Source: Alphaproteobacteria bacterium (lineage in GTDB: Bacteria; Pseudomonadota; Alphaproteobacteria; Sphingomonadales; Emcibacteraceae). Taken from it: a stretch of 64,000 bases of DNA. The stretch is from positions 173,804 through 237,803 of the forward strand of contig JAUIDN010000003.1 in NCBI GenBank assembly GCA_030428615.1, read 5' to 3'. Below are positions 1 to 7,890 of this stretch, one piece after another. Positions within the stretch are counted from its first letter, which is position 1. The number at the start of each line of letters is the position of its first letter. The translations under genes and the position numbers were made by a program. Under the pieces are notes generated by a model. That model worked only from the letters and a program-made list of their open reading frames with translations. It was not told the DNA's origin and did not search any database.

Positions 1-951
1 CAGAAGCCGGCTGGCATTGCCGGAAATCATTTTTTTAATATCTTCATGAGAATAATTCAGATCAAGACACGTGGCGATAACATTTTTAAAGCCTTCTACG
101 GGCGTTGGATTGCCAACCTGCCCAAGGTCTGAGCCCAATATTGTCCGATCAACGGTTCCCGCCTTTATCAGTGCATCAAGATTTTCCGGTGTATAAAAAT
201 GAAATTTCGATCCCGGAACAAACATACACATGCTATGTTCAAGATACGCGCCCATTTTCACCAATTCACCCATTTCCTCGTATGTCGCATCAATCAGGTA
301 TGACGGATGATTAACGAGAAGTTTCTTGACCCCACGCTTAACTGCTTCATCAAGTAACGGGAAAATCTCGGTGATATGGAGATGCCCGCTGGAAAGGACA
401 ATGTCTGCTTCCGCGATCATATCCAGTATGAATTTCACTTCATCCAAAAGAACACCTTTATCGTCAAGAACGCTAAGTTCAATGGGCGTCAGCATTTTTT
501 CTTTGGTCGTCGGGAATTTTTTTTCAAAATCTTTATCTGATTTATGGTGGGCAATATGATTACGCGATGAAAAGGTTGGCATCCACACGAGCTGCGCTCC
601 AAGTTTGATACCATGATCAACCGCAAAACGGTTGATGCCGCCTGTTGCATTATTAAGGGGCACGCCGGACAACATTTTAACGTTTAAATCCTGAAAATGA
701 TTCATCAGAAGCTCAGTGACCGGGGTTGCCGAGTAATAATGATCCTTGATCAGGATCGCTTTCATTTTCGCCTCCGCCCCTTCTTTCATCACTTCGATAT
801 GGTCAATGCAGCGTGGCATAACGCTTGGGCCGCTATGACAATGAAGGTCAATTGCGCCCTCCAAAATCGAACTGAGCAACGCATCATCATATTTGGCCGC
901 AGGCGATTGGTCTGTAGTCGAATTAATACGGTCTGGAATATTTTTAATCAT
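1..951 (-). CDS. DUF6282-type amidohydrolase-superfamily protein (3' end outside window)
   Basis: An open frame of 317 codons runs from an ATG at 951 to the left edge without a stop, so the C-terminus is cut by the window. The N-terminal half carries a metal-binding HCHSGPS motif (about residues 38-44), followed by IKDHYYS, a VWMPTFSSRNH stretch and LSSGHLH. These His-rich blocks fit the TIM-barrel amidohydrolase superfamily; the HCH-x-GPS signature is that of DUF6282 proteins, which usually have no assigned substrate. A later block (LVNHPSYL, GTVDRTILGSDLGQ) carries the usual fourth His and catalytic Asp. It lies 29 bp behind the HpcH/HpaI aldolase on the same strand, so the two are probably co-transcribed. 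It is likely a cytoplasmic hydrolase or decarboxylase acting on an intermediate of the surrounding pathway. The family call is fairly safe; the substrate is unknown. Confidence 0.8.
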   Translation of the reverse strand, partial: MIKNIPDRINSTTDQSPAAKYDDALLSSILEGAIDLHCHSGPSVMPRCIDHIEVMKEGAEAKMKAILIKDHYYSATPVTELLMNHFQDLNVKMLSGVPLNNATGGINRFAVDHGIKLGAQLVWMPTFSSRNHIAHHKSDKDFEKKFPTTKEKMLTPIELSVLDDKGVLLDEVKFILDMIAEADIVLSSGHLHITEIFPLLDEAVKRGVKKLLVNHPSYLIDATYEEMGELVKMGAYLEHSMCMFVPGSKFHFYTPENLDALIKAGTVDRTILGSDLGQVGNPTPVEGFKNVIATCLDLNYSHEDIKKMISGNASRLL

Positions 952-980
952 TCTTCTAGTTTCCTGTAACTTTATGAATT

Positions 981-1736
981 TTACGAAAAGCTGGCAATAA
1001 TGTCTTTAACGCCGGATTGCAGTAATGAATGTTCCGATCCAACGGTAAACATGGTCACGCCAAGCTCCCGAAGCATGTCAATTTCCTGGGTTTTCGCATA
1101 TGCCGCAATGGGCAGGTCCGCGTCGCGTGCAACCGCGCAAACATGCCGGACCGCATCCACGACCACCGTATCACTTGGTGACGTTGCCCCGAAACCAACG
1201 GTCAGATCAGCACGCCCGAGGAAAATACCATCAATATTTTCAACACTCACAATTTCCTGAATATTCTCAACCGCTTCCACATCTTCTATCTGAGCTATAA
1301 TAGTCGTCTGGCTATCCGCCTCGGCGATATATTCGCCCATTGATTTAGTCCCGTAGCCGCCGGCACGATTTGTACCGGCAAACCCGCGTTTGCCACCGGC
1401 ATAACGCCCCCCTGCGCCGATCTCCTCCGCTTTTGCACGCGTGGCGATATGCGGTACAATGACCCCCGTAGCCCCACAATCAAGCGGATATAGCATTCCC
1501 GTCGCCGTATTTTGCTGAATACGAACAAACGTCGGCATATCGGCCGCATTTGCCGCCATCAGACAGCTATCAATTGCGTTCAAATCAAACGGGCTGTGCT
1601 CCTGGTCAAGAACCAGAAAATCAAGATCCGTGGCCCCAAGCACCTCCACCCCGTTGTGCGCGGGTGTTTTTACAAAAATTCCAATAAGTTCGTCACCTTT
1701 TCGAAACCGCTCTCTGAATGTGGATTTTCTATTCAT
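981..1736 (-). CDS. HpcH/HpaI-type class II aldolase
   Basis: This 251-residue protein has the length of the HpcH/HpaI aldolase/citrate lyase family (2-keto-3-deoxy-L-rhamnonate and 4-hydroxy-2-oxoheptanedioate aldolases). Visible signatures are GIFVKTPA near the N-terminus, FLVLDQEHSPFD with the catalytic His, PLDCGATGVIVPHI, IAQIEDVEAVENI with the metal-binding Glu, and GIFLGRADLTVGFG with the metal-binding Asp. Family members split or make 2-oxo-4-hydroxy acids with a divalent metal and pyruvate enolate. The gene is transcribed leftward, 89 bp from the divergent DHOD-like gene, so one intergenic region probably drives both arms of the cluster. It is followed at 29 bp by the DUF6282 gene. 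The family is clear; the precise aldol substrate is not. Confidence 0.88.
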   Translation of the reverse strand: MNRKSTFRERFRKGDELIGIFVKTPAHNGVEVLGATDLDFLVLDQEHSPFDLNAIDSCLMAANAADMPTFVRIQQNTATGMLYPLDCGATGVIVPHIATRAKAEEIGAGGRYAGGKRGFAGTNRAGGYGTKSMGEYIAEADSQTTIIAQIEDVEAVENIQEIVSVENIDGIFLGRADLTVGFGATSPSDTVVVDAVRHVCAVARDADLPIAAYAKTQEIDMLRELGVTMFTVGSEHSLLQSGVKDIIASFS

Positions 1737-1825
1737 ATCAATATTTCAAATTTCATTTGTCTTGTAATACGGAACAGAGTATCATTAATCGATAAATTGT
1801 CAAACACTGCTCATACAAAAATACC

Positions 1826-2869
1826 ATGAAAAAACTCGCAGTTAAAATTGGAAAAGTCACTTTAAAAAACCCTCTCATCTGCGGTTCGGGTGAGCACTTC
1901 ATTGACCCGTCTGGTGTTAAAAAAGCCCTTAACGCCGGTACTGGCGCAGTAATCATTAAATCGGTCAACGAATCTGAAGCGGCAAAAGAACAACTGGCAA
2001 AAACAGATTACGCCCTGCTAGACAGCAATTTCAATCGATTGGATTGGGATTTTAATCCGCCGCGCGACGCCAGCCTTTTTAACAGATCCGGTTTATACCC
2101 GGGATCTTTTGATGACTGGTTGGAATTTGCCGCAAAAATGGACCGTTTGGCAGCAGAAAAAGATGCTTATTGTATCGCGAGCCTTATCCCCGCCAGTATC
2201 GAAAAACTTGTTGAATACGCAAAAAAAGTTGAAGAAGCTGGCATTCGAATACTGGAGGTGAATGTTGGCGCCCCCCACGGTGATGAGGCGGCAAAAGGCG
2301 CCATCCTACTGGAAAAGGAAGCATCACACATAAAAACCATTGTTTCAAAGGTTCGCGGCGCTGTAAATATCCCACTGTGGATAAAACTGACGGGACAAAG
2401 CCAGAATATCCCCGCAATGGTCAAATCCGCGAGGGATGGTGGCGCTGACGCTGTGACATTAATGGGCCGCTATATGGCTTTTATTCCTGATCTGGAAACC
2501 GGAAAGCCAATGCTTGGTACCCATGCGGCATTTGGCGGCCCCTGGGCTTTACCACTTACCTGTCACTGGCTTGTGAAATCACGCGAGAAAATTGGTACCA
2601 ATTATCCAATGATGGCGACCAATGGCGCAAGGGACGGTCATGATATTATCCGCTTCATGTTATCCGGTGCATCGGCCGTACAGATGACAACCGCCGTTTT
2701 TACCGCCGGGTATGATGTCATTGATAAATCACTCCGGCAACTTGAAGAATATCTGGATAAAAAGAATATGACCGCGACAGATCTGATCGGCCTTGCAGCG
2801 GATCAGGTGAAAACCTATGCTGAACAGGAAAATAATGAAAACTATTGGCGCGGCTTCGTGCCGGACTAA
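1826..2869 (+). CDS. Dihydroorotate dehydrogenase-like / dihydropyrimidine dehydrogenase-like FMN oxidoreductase
   Basis: A 347-residue TIM-barrel flavoprotein of the dihydroorotate dehydrogenase superfamily. Visible features are an N-terminal LKNPLICGSGEHF typical of the family's first strand, LEVNVGAPHGDEA, IPLWIKLTGQSQNI with the FMN-contacting Lys, GGADAVTLMGRY, MATNGARDGHDIIRFMLSGASAVQMTTAV (phosphate-binding C-terminal part), and a closing helix. It contains no Fe-S cysteine motif of its own. The biosynthetic pyrD role is unlikely because the gene sits among catabolic enzymes (cupin 27 bp downstream, aminotransferase, aldehyde dehydrogenase, and a divergent aldolase). An ene-reductase or dehydrogenase step on a cyclic amide or unsaturated acid is a reasonable inference. 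No strong Shine-Dalgarno is seen before the ATG. Confidence 0.82.
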   Translation: MKKLAVKIGKVTLKNPLICGSGEHFIDPSGVKKALNAGTGAVIIKSVNESEAAKEQLAKTDYALLDSNFNRLDWDFNPPRDASLFNRSGLYPGSFDDWLEFAAKMDRLAAEKDAYCIASLIPASIEKLVEYAKKVEEAGIRILEVNVGAPHGDEAAKGAILLEKEASHIKTIVSKVRGAVNIPLWIKLTGQSQNIPAMVKSARDGGADAVTLMGRYMAFIPDLETGKPMLGTHAAFGGPWALPLTCHWLVKSREKIGTNYPMMATNGARDGHDIIRFMLSGASAVQMTTAVFTAGYDVIDKSLRQLEEYLDKKNMTATDLIGLAADQVKTYAEQENNENYWRGFVPD

Positions 2870-2896
2870 CAAGAATTAAGAGTGTAAGGAGGAGAA

Positions 2897-3232
2897 ATGC
2901 AAATTCCAAAAGTTGACTGGTCCAAAATGGAATGGAAGAAAATCCGCGATGGCGTTTATCAAAAGGCTTTTACCGGAGATGGCGCAACACTGGCCATGCA
3001 CAAGCTTGAGCCACAACATGAGCCAAGACCGCATAAGCATGTTTATGAACAAATCGTCTATATCATGTCCGGGGAAGTGGATTTCCATGTGGGTGACGAT
3101 GTCCACCGGCTTACGGCAGGCGGGCTTCTTGTGGTACCACCAAACGTGATGCACCATGCCGAAGTTGTCGGCGATGAAGACGTCTTAAACCTTGATGTCT
3201 TTACCCCTGCCCGCGCCGATTTTTTTGAGTAA
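2897..3232 (+). CDS. Small cupin-domain protein
   Basis: A single-domain cupin of 111 residues. The first cupin motif appears as PRPHKHVYEQIVYIMSGEVDF (two His, a Glu and the turn G) and the second as PPNVMHHAEVVGDE with the third His, so a mononuclear metal site is likely. The ATG is preceded by a very strong Shine-Dalgarno (GTAAGGAGGAG) directly before the start, stronger than those of its neighbours. The gene lies 27 bp after the DHOD-like gene and 7 bp before the aminotransferase, so it is part of the same transcript. Small stand-alone cupins in catabolic operons act as dioxygenases, isomerases or regulators of product; the exact chemistry cannot be told here. Confidence 0.85.
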   Translation: MQIPKVDWSKMEWKKIRDGVYQKAFTGDGATLAMHKLEPQHEPRPHKHVYEQIVYIMSGEVDFHVGDDVHRLTAGGLLVVPPNVMHHAEVVGDEDVLNLDVFTPARADFFE

Positions 3233-3239
3233 ACATTGA

Positions 3240-4328
3240 ATGAGCAATATTAAAGCCAATAAATATATAACTTCGTCACCCGCGCAGCCCCAACCACCTG
3301 CAGATTTGGTAAAACCGAAATTCAAAATTGATCTGTCATTAAATGAAAGCCCGTTTGCACCAAGCGAGAAAGCCATTAAAGCTTATAATGAAGCCGGAAA
3401 AGTGCTTAATCGTTATCCAGATTACACCTCGGCGGGCCTTAGAGGTGTACTGGCTGAAAAATATAACCTTGATGACAAACGCATCATGTGCACGGCAGGG
3501 TCGGAACAAATGCTCGCCTTCCTCGCGCGCGCCTATATATCAGAAGGCGATGAAGTCATTTACCCAAAATACGGGTTTATGGTTTACCGCTTTAACATCA
3601 TGATGGCGGGCGCGACACCGGTCGCCGTCGATCATGACGACTTTAAAATCAATGTTGATTACATACTGGATGCCGTAACCGACAAAACCCGGCTGGTGTT
3701 TCTTGATAACCCGGGAAACCCGACCGGAACCTATGTTCCTTACGACGAAATAAAACGGCTTCGGGCGTCACTTCCGGGGCATATTCTGCTTGTTCTTGAC
3801 GCCGCATACGCTGAATTCGCCGTTGAAGGCAATTATGACAGCGGTCTAAAGCTTGTTGACGAATACGATAATGTCGTCGTCACCCGAACACTTTCAAAAC
3901 TGTACGGCCTGAGCGGTCTGCGGGTCGGATGGACATACGGCCCGGATGAAATCATAAACACCCTTCTTCATTTAAAGGGTGGCTTTAATGTCAGCATTGC
4001 TGCGCAAGCAGCCGGCGCCGCTGCGGTTCTGGACGATAAATATGCTGTGATGGTGCGCGACCATAGCCGTAAATGGATAGACTGGCTGACAAGTGAACTT
4101 CGTGCGTTAGGTATAAAAGTAACGCCAAGCGTTTGTAATTTCATCCTTATTCATTTTACAGATGGACGTGAAAAGATGAAAGCCTGTTACACTTACTTAC
4201 AAGAAAATGATATTAATGTCGGACAGGTCGGTATGTATAAGCTGGACGCAAGCCTGCGAATTACTGTTGGAACAGAGGAAGAAAATAAAGCCCTCGTCGC
4301 CACTATGAAAGACTTTTTTGGAAAATAA
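3240..4328 (+). CDS. HisC-like PLP-dependent aminotransferase
   Basis: A class I/II fold-type I aminotransferase of 362 residues, close in build to histidinol-phosphate aminotransferase. Seen are LSLNESPFAPSEKA (N-terminal substrate loop), TAGSEQMLAFLARAY (PLP phosphate), LDNPGNPTGTYV (PLP ring Asn), LVLDAAYAEF (PLP Asp/Tyr) and TLSKLYGLSGLRVG with the Schiff-base Lys followed by the conserved Arg. It sits inside a catabolic operon with no histidine-biosynthesis gene nearby, so a role in deaminating a pathway intermediate or amino acid is more likely than histidine synthesis. Its stop is separated by one base from the aldehyde dehydrogenase ATG at 4330, which suggests translational coupling. 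Confidence 0.87.
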   Translation: MSNIKANKYITSSPAQPQPPADLVKPKFKIDLSLNESPFAPSEKAIKAYNEAGKVLNRYPDYTSAGLRGVLAEKYNLDDKRIMCTAGSEQMLAFLARAYISEGDEVIYPKYGFMVYRFNIMMAGATPVAVDHDDFKINVDYILDAVTDKTRLVFLDNPGNPTGTYVPYDEIKRLRASLPGHILLVLDAAYAEFAVEGNYDSGLKLVDEYDNVVVTRTLSKLYGLSGLRVGWTYGPDEIINTLLHLKGGFNVSIAAQAAGAAAVLDDKYAVMVRDHSRKWIDWLTSELRALGIKVTPSVCNFILIHFTDGREKMKACYTYLQENDINVGQVGMYKLDASLRITVGTEEENKALVATMKDFFGK

Positions 4329-4329
4329 A

Positions 4330-5826
4330 ATGAATTTGCCCGACCATGCTGGCTGGAAAAAAATGGCCAATGAATTTACCCATCAAACGAAAGCATTTAT
4401 TGGTGGTGACTATGTCGATGCCCAAAGCGGCAAAACATATGAAACCATAAATCCGGCAACGGAAAAAATGACTGCACATGTGGCTGCTTGCGACGCTCAT
4501 GATGTGGACATTGCTGTAAAATCGGCACGGACCGCTTTCAATGATGGGCGTTGGTCGCGCCTCGCCCCACGGGAGCGCGGTAAAGTCCTGCAAAAACTGG
4601 CTGCCCTTGTGCTTGATCACGCGGACATATTAGCGCTAATGGAATGCCTGAATGTAGGAAAACCGATCATGGAAGCACGAATGGCGGATATTAATCTGGC
4701 CAGCGAAGCGTTAAAATGGTACGGCGAAGCAATTGACAAGCTGACCGATGAAATAATCGCAACGCCGGATAATGTGCGGGCAACCATCACAAGGGAACCA
4801 ATGGGCGTTGTCGGTGTTGTCGTTCCGTGGAACTTTCCACTTCTTATGGCCTGCTGGAAAATCGCCCCTGCCCTTGCGGCGGGAAACAGTGTGATTATCA
4901 AACCATCGGAACAAACACCACAATCAATCTTGAAACTTGCGGAACTTGCGATTGCCGCCGGTATTCCGGAAGGTGTTTTTAACGTAATCACCGGTCACGG
5001 AACGGAAGCAGGTGCCGCAATCGGCCTTCATAATGACATTGATTGTCTGACTTTCACGGGGTCAACCGCTGTTGGTAAAAAGTTTCTTGAATATTCGGGA
5101 CGCTCAAATATGAAAACCGTATGGCTTGAATGCGGTGGGAAGAACCCGAATATTGTTATGGCCGACTGCCCGGATATGGATAAAGCCGTGATGAATGCAG
5201 CTATGAATGCCTTCTTTAATCAGGGTGAGGTGTGCGCCGCCGCGTCACGATTGTTGGTTGAAGAAACCATTAAAGACGAATTTATTGAACGTGTCGCAAT
5301 GATCGGAAAAACGAGGGTGCCGGGTGATCCGCTAAACCCGAAAACCAATCTGGGAGCCATTGTCGATAAAAATCAGTATGATCGCGTCAACCGTTATATA
5401 AACAAGGGACAGGAAGAAGGTGCCGATCTGGTGCTGGGCGGTGATACGGTGACGATCGACGGTACGGGCCTTTATATAAATCCAACCATTTTCAAGAATG
5501 TCCAAAGCACAATGACCATCGCACGGGAAGAAATTTTCGGCCCGGTTCTGGCGGCGATAAGTTTTAAAGATATCAATGAAGCGATCAACATTGCAAACGA
5601 CAGCCCATACGGCCTTGCAGCTGGGATCTGGACCCGTGATATCAACGTCGCTCATAAGGCGGCACGCGATTTACAGGTGGGTTCGGTGTCTATAAACAGT
5701 TATAGCTCCATTGATATCGCGCTTCCTTTTGGCGGGTACAAGCAATCCGGCATCGGTGTTGATAAATCGCTACACGCCATTGAAAAATATACGAATATGA
5801 AATCAACCTGGTTAGAGCTGGATTAG
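4330..5826 (+). CDS. NAD(P)-dependent aldehyde dehydrogenase
   Basis: A full-length aldehyde dehydrogenase, 498 residues from the ATG at 4330; an in-frame TTG at 4318 overlaps the preceding gene and is less likely. Characteristic blocks are VVPWNFPLLMACWK (catalytic Asn), PSEQTP (NAD adenosine contact Lys/Glu), FTGSTAVGKK, WLECGGKNPNIV (general-base Glu), NQGEVCAAASR (nucleophilic Cys) and EEIFGPVLA. Length and motifs fit the betaine/gamma-aminobutyraldehyde/DhaS-type branch, which oxidises an aldehyde to the acid. As the last gene of the rightward operon it probably oxidises an aldehyde formed after the transamination or aldol-cleavage steps. No terminator hairpin is obvious in the 142 bases after it. 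The exact substrate is open. Confidence 0.92.
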   Translation: MNLPDHAGWKKMANEFTHQTKAFIGGDYVDAQSGKTYETINPATEKMTAHVAACDAHDVDIAVKSARTAFNDGRWSRLAPRERGKVLQKLAALVLDHADILALMECLNVGKPIMEARMADINLASEALKWYGEAIDKLTDEIIATPDNVRATITREPMGVVGVVVPWNFPLLMACWKIAPALAAGNSVIIKPSEQTPQSILKLAELAIAAGIPEGVFNVITGHGTEAGAAIGLHNDIDCLTFTGSTAVGKKFLEYSGRSNMKTVWLECGGKNPNIVMADCPDMDKAVMNAAMNAFFNQGEVCAAASRLLVEETIKDEFIERVAMIGKTRVPGDPLNPKTNLGAIVDKNQYDRVNRYINKGQEEGADLVLGGDTVTIDGTGLYINPTIFKNVQSTMTIAREEIFGPVLAAISFKDINEAINIANDSPYGLAAGIWTRDINVAHKAARDLQVGSVSINSYSSIDIALPFGGYKQSGIGVDKSLHAIEKYTNMKSTWLELD

Positions 5827-5899
5827 CTAATCAGAATTATTGGGTGAATGAAGCAGTTTTTTACAACACAGTCCACCTTCAATGGCTTGGTTGATTGAC

Positions 5900-5928
5900 T
5901 TGACAGAGCCGCGTTTCAGTGTCTACCT
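5900..5928 (+). promoter_or_regulatory. Housekeeping-type promoter of the ECF sigma operon
   Basis: A TTGACA at 5900-5905 and CTACCT at 5923-5928 are separated by 17 bases, matching the alphaproteobacterial TTGAC-N17-CTATnT pattern. A start near 5935 would place the in-frame ATG at 5882 and the one at 5933 upstream of or at the transcript start, supporting translation from 5969. This is pattern reading, not mapped. Confidence 0.5.
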
Positions 5929-5968
5929 TGTGATGAACAAACAGGATAAAAATTCATCCGGGGAAAAC

Positions 5969-6556
5969 ATGACTGACGAGGTTGAGAAAAAAGACAATAT
6001 ACTAAAGGCATTTGGTGAATGTCGTGTATCTTTAACGCGATATATAAAAAAATATATTGGCAAAAAAGATGACCCTGAGGATATCCTGCAAGAAGCTTTT
6101 TTAAGAACTTACACGGCTGATAAAAAAAACAATATTCAATTCCCAAAAACGTATATGTTTAGAACCGCTAAAAATTTAGCTGTTCGAAAAAAAACAAAAA
6201 TGGCCGCCAGATTGACGGAATATATAGAGGATTATAGCGGCCCAGCGTTCTCTAGTAGTGAGCCCACTGCACTAGAGGTGCTGGAGCGGAAACAAAAACG
6301 GCAGCTTTTGAGCGCTGCGATTGAAGCTCTACCCACCCAATGCAGGAAGGTAACAGTGTTGCGTCTTATACATGGAATGCCATTGAAAGATATAGCTCAT
6401 GAGCTGGGAATTACATTGAGTACTACAGAAAAGCATATAGCAAAAGGTCTTGAACGCTGTGAAACTTACGTTCGCCTACACAGTGAGGCAGCTGAGGTTG
6501 ATGGTAGCGACCTGCCCTGCGGAAATAGCTCTCTCGGAGTTTCGAGTAATGACTGA
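5969..6556 (+). CDS. FecI-like ECF RNA polymerase sigma factor
   Basis: A sigma-70-family ECF factor of 195 residues when started at the ATG at 5969, chosen because GGGGA lies 5 bases upstream and a promoter-like element precedes it. Region 2 is visible as DDPEDILQEAFLRTYT with FPKTYMFRTAKNLAVRKK, and region 4 as LPTQCRKVTVLRLIHGMPLKDIAHELGITLSTTEKHIAKGLERC, the helix-turn-helix that reads the -35 box. It overlaps the FecR-like gene by 8 bases, and an STN-domain TonB receptor follows, so this is a FecI/FecR/FecA cell-surface signalling set. The sigma factor is expected to be held by FecR until the receptor binds its substrate, then to transcribe the receptor gene. Confidence 0.92.
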   Translation: MTDEVEKKDNILKAFGECRVSLTRYIKKYIGKKDDPEDILQEAFLRTYTADKKNNIQFPKTYMFRTAKNLAVRKKTKMAARLTEYIEDYSGPAFSSSEPTALEVLERKQKRQLLSAAIEALPTQCRKVTVLRLIHGMPLKDIAHELGITLSTTEKHIAKGLERCETYVRLHSEAAEVDGSDLPCGNSSLGVSSND

Positions 6557-7637
6557 GATTGTAAACTTTCCAAACGAGAAAGTGAAAATCATACGAGAAG
6601 CCTGTGAATGGCTTGCGCGTATGGATGGGGGTGAATTATCAGAACTTGAAAAAAGCGAACTGAATAAATGGGTTCGTAAAAGCGATAATAATAAAAAAGA
6701 GTTGGAAAGACTTGCCATTATCTGGGACAGCATTGAAGATGCCAATTTGGAGAATGTGAAATTTGACGTCAGTAATAGTGAATTGGATCAACTACATATC
6801 AATACTATTGAGCAATCGAGAAAAAGCAAATTCAAGATATTCATGTCAATAGCAGCAAGCCTGATGTTGTGTATTTCCCTCGGGTTAATTATGCACTTTC
6901 ACAATCTGGCGCAATTTAAATCCACGAATGGTAAATATGAAACTGGCATTGGTGATCAGCAAACAGTCGAGTTGGCTGATGGTTCAGAAATTCGATTAAA
7001 CACCAATACCCTCGTCGAAGTAAACTATTATGACGGCAAAAGAAATATTCACCTTTATAAAGGAGAAGCGCATTTCAACGTCGCACATGATCCGGACAAA
7101 CCATTTACTGTAAAGGCCCGAAAAGGTGATGTAAGAGCACTGGGTACGATTTTCTCCGTCCGAGTAAAAAATGATCGCGTGAATGTAATTGTAGAAGAAG
7201 GTAAGGTTCGCATCAGAGCGAATGAGAGATCAAATCAGTTGGAAGATGCCACATTAACAACCATAGATGAAAATTTGGATAAGGAAGAAAAAAGTTTAAT
7301 GGTTGTGGCTAATGCCGGAAATAGTGTCGTCTTTGACGAACAAGAGATCGAGTCTATAATTGAAGAAGAAAAGGAAGTTATAGAAAGAAAATTTTCCTGG
7401 CGTCAGGGAATGTTGGCTTTCGATGATGAGCCCCTGTCCGATGTTATAGAAGAGGTATCAAGATATACCTCAAACAAAATAATTATTGCTGATCCTAATA
7501 TACGCTCCCTTAGAGTGGGCGGATATTATCCGATTGGTAAAATACAAGCTATATTTGATGCTTTAGAGCTCAACTTAGGACTTCACGTCAATCAGGTAGA
7601 TGAACAGACATACTATATTACACATAATGGCACCTGA
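6549..7637 (+). CDS. FecR-family anti-sigma/sigma regulator
   Basis: An inner-membrane FecR-type regulator, 362 residues from the ATG at 6549, which has GGAG about nine bases upstream and overlaps the sigma gene by 8 bases. The N-terminal cytoplasmic DUF4880-like part (ACEWLARMDGGELSELEKSELNKWV) binds the sigma factor. One TM segment follows (FMSIAASLMLCISLGLIMHF, about residues 97-116). The periplasmic FecR domain has ADGSEIRLNTNT, YKGEAHFNVAHDPDKPFTV and RALGTIFSVRV, and a C-terminal STN-like/DUF4974 region has FDDEPLSDVIEEVSRYT and VGGYYP. A Glu/Lys-rich segment of about 30 residues sits between the FecR and C-terminal domains. It should relay the signal from the downstream TonB receptor to the ECF factor. 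Confidence 0.92.
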   Translation: MTEIVNFPNEKVKIIREACEWLARMDGGELSELEKSELNKWVRKSDNNKKELERLAIIWDSIEDANLENVKFDVSNSELDQLHINTIEQSRKSKFKIFMSIAASLMLCISLGLIMHFHNLAQFKSTNGKYETGIGDQQTVELADGSEIRLNTNTLVEVNYYDGKRNIHLYKGEAHFNVAHDPDKPFTVKARKGDVRALGTIFSVRVKNDRVNVIVEEGKVRIRANERSNQLEDATLTTIDENLDKEEKSLMVVANAGNSVVFDEQEIESIIEEEKEVIERKFSWRQGMLAFDDEPLSDVIEEVSRYTSNKIIIADPNIRSLRVGGYYPIGKIQAIFDALELNLGLHVNQVDEQTYYITHNGT

Positions 7638-7890
7638 AACTAAGTCCTAGAATCCAATAATGTTTAGTTTTTACATATTAGTGTTTCATTTGCGATATCG
7701 CTCCTAATAGATATTTGAGGTAATATTACATGCTTGGCCAAAAACGTTTAGGAAATATTTACTTTTCGGATAGCGGATTTTTCCGGACTGGCGTTCTTTA
7801 TATACAAGGCCGTTTTTTGTCCTGTGTAAATAAAGAAGTGAACTACAAAAAAAAATTACTAAAAACGGCTGAACTGGCGGAGGATAAAGT

